Positions 60,403 through 64,000 of a stretch of DNA of 64,000 bases are shown here, one piece after another (position 1 is the stretch's first letter; the number at the start of each line of letters is the position of its first letter). Below the pieces are notes generated by a model. The model was given only the letters and a program-made list of their open reading frames with translations, was not told the origin of the DNA and did not search any database. The DNA comes from Polynucleobacter sp. HIN11 (GTDB lineage Bacteria; Pseudomonadota; Gammaproteobacteria; Burkholderiales; Burkholderiaceae). The translations under genes and the position numbers were made by a program. The stretch is taken from NCBI RefSeq assembly GCF_030297675.1, contig NZ_AP028142.1:1488001-1552000 (forward strand), written 5' to 3'.

Positions 60403-61614
60403 TTACTCCTTCGCGCGCTCTGCAAGCACGGCAAATGCAGGCAGGGTTTTGCCCTCAAGAAACTCTAAGAACGCCCCGCCTCCGGTTGAAATGTAGTCCA
60501 CTTGATTCTCGATGCCGTATTTTGCAATGGCGGCTAAGGTATCCCCACCACCAGCAATCGAGAATGCTGGCGAGTGAGCAATAGCTGCTGCAATCATTTT
60601 GGTGCCGCCGCCAAACTGATCGATTTCAAAAACGCCTAAGGGGCCATTCCAAACAATCGTGCCGGCATGCGCCAACATCATCGATAGTTGCGCAGCTGTT
60701 TTAGGGCCAACATCCAAAATCATGTCGTCTGGCGCTACCTCATCGACCGGTACCCGATTGGCTCTGGCTAAAGGCGATAACTCATTAGCAACCACCACAT
60801 CCTCAGGAATCGGAACTCGCGCCCCGCGCTTTTCCATGAGCGCAATTATTTCTTTGGCTTCATTCACTAAATCTGGCTCAGCCAGTGACTTACCAATATT
60901 GAAGCCTTTGGCTAATAAAAAGGTGTTGGCAATCCCACCACCAACGATTAATTCATCGACTTTCTCGGCGAGCGACTTCAGAATGGTTAATTTGGTTGAT
61001 ACCTTGGAGCCCGCCACAATGGCCACTAGCGGCCTTCTTGGTTCGGCCAGGGCGCGACTCAAGGCATCGAGCTCAGCAGCCATTAAAGGGCCAGCACACG
61101 CGATCTTGGCAAATCGGGCAATACCATGCGTCGTCGCTTCAGCGCGATGCGCCGTGCCAAATGCATCATTAACGTAAACATCGCATAAGGCAGCCATTTT
61201 TTTAGCTAACTCATCCGCATTCTTTTTCTCACCCACGTTAACCCGACAGTTCTCCAAAAGAACCAAATCGCCTGGGTTCAGTTCAAAACCACCATCAACC
61301 CAATTACTAATTAATGGAACCTTACGATTTAAGATCTCCGCAATGCGATGGGCAATAGGTGCCAAACTATCTTCCGCCTTAAACGCTCCTTCGCTGGGCC
61401 GACCCAAATGAGAGGTCACCATCACCGCCGCTCCGCCATCTAGGCACATCTGAATTGCCGGGATCGATGCCCGAATCCGCGTATCTTCGGTAATGTTGCC
61501 AGCCTCATCTTGAGGGACGTTCAAATCAGCACGGATAAATACCCGCTTTCCTTTGAGCCGACCAGATGCTGCGAGATCACTAAGGCGCTTTACATGAAGC
61601 AAGGTGGTGGACAT
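60403..61614 (-). CDS. pgk: Phosphoglycerate kinase
   Basis: A 403-residue glycolytic and gluconeogenic kinase. Signature RVFIRADLNVPQDEAGNI near residue 24, TSHLGRPSEG, KVSTKLTIL and the nucleotide-binding GGGDTLAAIAKYG in the C-terminal lobe. It is 49 bp downstream of azlD and coupled to pyk. Confidence 0.97.
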   Translation of the reverse strand: MSTTLLHVKRLSDLAASGRLKGKRVFIRADLNVPQDEAGNITEDTRIRASIPAIQMCLDGGAAVMVTSHLGRPSEGAFKAEDSLAPIAHRIAEILNRKVPLISNWVDGGFELNPGDLVLLENCRVNVGEKKNADELAKKMAALCDVYVNDAFGTAHRAEATTHGIARFAKIACAGPLMAAELDALSRALAEPRRPLVAIVAGSKVSTKLTILKSLAEKVDELIVGGGIANTFLLAKGFNIGKSLAEPDLVNEAKEIIALMEKRGARVPIPEDVVVANELSPLARANRVPVDEVAPDDMILDVGPKTAAQLSMMLAHAGTIVWNGPLGVFEIDQFGGGTKMIAAAIAHSPAFSIAGGGDTLAAIAKYGIENQVDYISTGGGAFLEFLEGKTLPAFAVLAERAKE

Positions 61615-61663
61615 AGACTATTAATTTTGGAGAAATTAGAGTATTTGAAGTAGGAGTTCCATT

Positions 61664-62011
61664 TTAGAGCCAGTAACGCACTAAACTAAACACGGTCATA
61701 CCTAATATCAGGGTTGGTAGCATCTGACGAGTCCAGAAGTACACCACAAAACCTGCTAATCCTCCCCAAAGATTGGGGGATTTCCAGTCCATTTGGCTAA
61801 TTTCGACTGCTCCTTGGGGTAAAAGCAGCTCAGGCGCAACAATGCCCACAATCGCTGCTAGAGGTGCATAACGAATCGCTCTTAGAACTAACTCAGGCAC
61901 TTGAACGCGTGCACCCAAGAATACAAAGAAAGACCGGGTTAGAAGAGTCACGAGGGCCATCCCCCCAATCAGTAAGGCGATCTCAAAAGCGCCCAGGGAA
62001 TCCGGTCTCAT
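61664..62011 (-). CDS. azlD: Branched-chain amino acid exporter small subunit AzlD
   Basis: A 115-residue membrane protein with four hydrophobic segments and the AzlD-family FFVFLGARVQVPELVLRAIRY region. It pairs with AzlC to export branched-chain amino acids or their analogues. Its start overlaps the azlC stop (ATGA), so the two are coupled. Confidence 0.9.
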   Translation of the reverse strand: MRPDSLGAFEIALLIGGMALVTLLTRSFFVFLGARVQVPELVLRAIRYAPLAAIVGIVAPELLLPQGAVEISQMDWKSPNLWGGLAGFVVYFWTRQMLPTLILGMTVFSLVRYWL

Positions 62012-62769
62012 CGCATTGCCTTGGGTGAGCGGTCAGCCAAGATCCCAACCACGATCGCTGCCAAAATGGCCGCCGTCAAATTAAGCTTGAGCGGCAAACT
62101 ATAGGTCAGGATAGCGACAATCGCAGCAACAATCGCTGCCCAGCGGGCTGCGCGATGATCCAGCATTGGGACAATCACAGCAATTAAAGCCAAAGTCCCG
62201 GCAAACTCCATCCCCCAATCATCTGGGATTTGACTTGCGCCCAGGACGCCCAGAATCGAACCGGCTTGCCAGATACCCCAATTGCCAGTGGCAAGCCCAT
62301 ACATAAAGTAAGTACGGTAATACGCATCTTTTTTCCTCTCGGACACCGCTTGCACCTCGGGAAAGCGGCTGGTGTACATCAAGTACCCAAAATCCGCTGT
62401 GAAATAACCCAAGATGGCTCTGCGCCAAGCGGGTAAGTGCGAAAAGTGAGCTTGCACGCCAATGCTAAAAATCACAAAACGCAAGTTCACGATGAATGCG
62501 GTAATCAGAATCGTAAAGACAGAAAAACCGGCCCCAATCAGCGGAAGGGCAGCAAGCTGGGCCGAGCCCGCAAAGACGAATAAAGTCATCGCCAGTGCCT
62601 GCTCAGTGCTTAGGACCGATTTACCCATCGCCAAGCCGGTCACCACCCCCCAACTAAAGATGGCAAGAGCCGAGCGTGACATGGTTTTCAGCCCATCACG
62701 CCACGCCGATTGCTGTTGCTGGTTCCAGCCCAAGTAAGGCAATTTAGCTGTCAGGCGAGCGAAATCCAT
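62008..62769 (-). CDS. azlC: Branched-chain amino acid exporter large subunit AzlC
   Basis: A 253-residue membrane protein of the AzlC/YgaZ family, with about six to seven TM segments, FAGSAQLAALPLIGAG, and the NLRFVIFSIG block. With AzlD it forms an exporter. It is divergent from ilvE, the branched-chain aminotransferase, across about 130 bp, a functionally sensible pairing. Confidence 0.92.
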   Translation of the reverse strand: MDFARLTAKLPYLGWNQQQQSAWRDGLKTMSRSALAIFSWGVVTGLAMGKSVLSTEQALAMTLFVFAGSAQLAALPLIGAGFSVFTILITAFIVNLRFVIFSIGVQAHFSHLPAWRRAILGYFTADFGYLMYTSRFPEVQAVSERKKDAYYRTYFMYGLATGNWGIWQAGSILGVLGASQIPDDWGMEFAGTLALIAVIVPMLDHRAARWAAIVAAIVAILTYSLPLKLNLTAAILAAIVVGILADRSPKAMR

Positions 62770-62899
62770 AGATGAGCTAATTATAGAAAGGCCAGCTCAT
62801 TGGGCGGCAGACCGCGTGATTCCTCTGCTCTACAATAAGGCTTTAGGGCTAAATTGCATAAAAAATCCGCAAGCCCGCCACAACATAAAGGTGCTAATG

Positions 62900-63820
62900 A
62901 TGTCGATGTCTGACCGCGATGGAGTTATTTGGTTCGATGGCAAGATGGTCCCCTGGCGGGATGCCAATATTCATGTACTTACTCATAGCCTTCACTACGG
63001 CATGGGCATCTTTGAGGGTATTCGTGCCTACAAGACCGAAAATGGAACTGCAGTATTTCGCTTGGCCGAGCATGTCAAGCGCCTCTTTAACGGCTTAAAG
63101 ATTTTTCAGATGAAAATCGATTACAGCGAGGAGCAAATTGCACAGGCCATTCTTCAAGTTGTGCGTGATAACAAATTGGCCTCATGCTATATACGCCCCA
63201 TTATTTTCATCGGATCTGAAAAGTTGGGTATTTCGCCAACCGGCAATAAAGTGCATACGGCAATTGCAGCATGGCAATGGGGTGCTTACCTTGGCGAGGA
63301 TGGGATTAACAAAGGGATTCGGGTCAAAACCTCATCCTTTACCCGCCACTTCGTAAACTCTTCCTTAGTTCGTGCAAAAGCCTCTGGTTACTACATTAAT
63401 TCCATCTTGGCGCATCAAGAAGTGGCTGCCAATGGCTACGATGAGGCCCTCCTGCTGGATACCGAAGGTTACGTCTCTGAGGGTTCAGGCGAGAACATGT
63501 TCATGGTTCGCAATGGCATTGTGTTTACTCCCGATCTCGCATCCTGTCTTGATGGTATTACTCGAGACTCGATTATTCGTATTGCCAAAGACTTAGGGTT
63601 TGAGGTTCGAGAAAAGCGTATCACCCGTGACGAGGTGTACTCTGCAGATGAAGCCTTCTTTACTGGTACCGCAGCTGAAGTTACTCCAATTCGCGAACTG
63701 GATGACCGAACCATTGGCGATGGCAAACGCGGTCCGATTACCAAACAAATTCAGGATGTCTTTTTCGATACGGTATACGGTCGCAACGACCGTTATCGTG
63801 CTTGGTTAACCACTGTCTAA
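62900..63820 (+). CDS. ilvE: Branched-chain amino acid aminotransferase
   Basis: A 306-residue class IV PLP aminotransferase for the last step of leucine, isoleucine and valine synthesis. Seen: GIFEGIRAYKT near residue 37, the PLP lysine K160 in VRAKASGYYINS, and EGSGENMF. The open frame extends 28 codons upstream to 62816, but the consecutive ATGs at 62897 and 62900 follow AAAGGTG and give the family N-terminus MSMSDRDG. A TACAAT box near 62830 may be its promoter. Confidence 0.95.
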   Translation: MSMSDRDGVIWFDGKMVPWRDANIHVLTHSLHYGMGIFEGIRAYKTENGTAVFRLAEHVKRLFNGLKIFQMKIDYSEEQIAQAILQVVRDNKLASCYIRPIIFIGSEKLGISPTGNKVHTAIAAWQWGAYLGEDGINKGIRVKTSSFTRHFVNSSLVRAKASGYYINSILAHQEVAANGYDEALLLDTEGYVSEGSGENMFMVRNGIVFTPDLASCLDGITRDSIIRIAKDLGFEVREKRITRDEVYSADEAFFTGTAAEVTPIRELDDRTIGDGKRGPITKQIQDVFFDTVYGRNDRYRAWLTTV

Positions 63821-63832
63821 ATTTAGATTGCT

Positions 63833-64000
63833 ATGAGTGATTTAAACGAACTAAATGCGGTCATGGTTCACGGCAACGACTTGCCGCTGCATTGCCCAAC
63901 CAAAGATACTCCAGCCTGGAACTATCACCCGCGTGTTTTTCTGGATATTCTTGCTACCGGTCAGGTGAAATGCCCCTATTGCGGCACTGAATACCACTTG
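63833..64000 (+). CDS. zf-CHCC small zinc-finger protein (partial)
   Basis: 56 codons before the right edge encode a short protein with ligands C21 in LHCPTK, H32 in WNYHPRV and the pair CPYC followed by GTEYHL, the Cys-His-Cys-Cys pattern of the zf-CHCC family found in complex I accessory and related bacterial proteins. It starts 12 bp after ilvE. The final residues are outside the window. Confidence 0.8.
   Translation, partial: MSDLNELNAVMVHGNDLPLHCPTKDTPAWNYHPRVFLDILATGQVKCPYCGTEYHL

Overview
The window reads as a chromosomal segment of a betaproteobacterium of the order Burkholderiales. A Polynucleobacter-like freshwater relative is the best guess, inferred from the moderate G+C, the compact gene packing, the recG-oxyR-ubiA and azlCD-pgk-pyk-purCEK runs, the orphan Bug/TctC binding proteins and the BvgA/BvgS-like two-component pair. 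No rRNA, tRNA or CRISPR array was recognised.

Layout. 1-31788 is dense core genome: glnE (cut by the left edge), yhdP, a nitrilase-family amidase, tldD, aroG, a cobalamin adenosyltransferase, the glycolate oxidase operon glcDEF with yggS and proC, the reverse-strand recG-oxyR-ubiA run, queA-tgt-yajC-secD-secF, waaA-purB, a YibF-like glutathione transferase, mnmA and the transhydrogenase operon pntAA-pntAB-pntB.

31735-38437 is an integrated mobile element of about 6.65 kb inserted in the 3' end of pntB. A 52-bp direct repeat (50/52 identical, both differences synonymous) flanks it. One copy completes pntB next to a tyrosine integrase. The other sits at the far end, directly before what looks like the original pnt terminator. 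The element carries a primase-polymerase/AAA helicase fusion behind an attenuator-like leader, iteron-like repeats, a 57-residue stand-alone sigma region-4-like protein, an XRE repressor with an operator over its own start, and three small cargo genes (membrane protein, unknown protein, lipoprotein). There is no relaxase, capsid or terminase. It looks like a minimal self-replicating integrative element or satellite and is the least ordinary part of the window.

38499-47016 is an accessory catabolic cluster for an organic or sugar acid: two orphan TctC-type binding proteins, an Ldh2-family dehydrogenase, a GntR/UTRA regulator, an SMP-30 lactonase, a 3-hydroxyacyl-CoA-dehydrogenase-like enzyme, a muconate-cycloisomerase-type enolase-superfamily enzyme and an altronate/galactarate dehydratase-family enzyme. 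Two palindromes in the divergent promoter region each contain the -10 box of one of the opposing promoters, which suggests GntR control of both arms.

47042-64000 returns to core genes: groES-groEL behind a near-perfect CIRCE element; a three-gene signalling operon (degenerate EAL protein, BvgA-like regulator, BvgS-like hybrid kinase) preceded by a perfect 16-bp palindrome resembling BvgA heptads; HU; a penicillin-binding carboxypeptidase; then a reverse-strand run azlC-azlD-pgk-pyk-purC-purE-purK-sua5 combining amino-acid export, lower glycolysis, purine synthesis and tRNA modification; and finally ilvE and the start of a small zinc-finger protein cut by the right edge.
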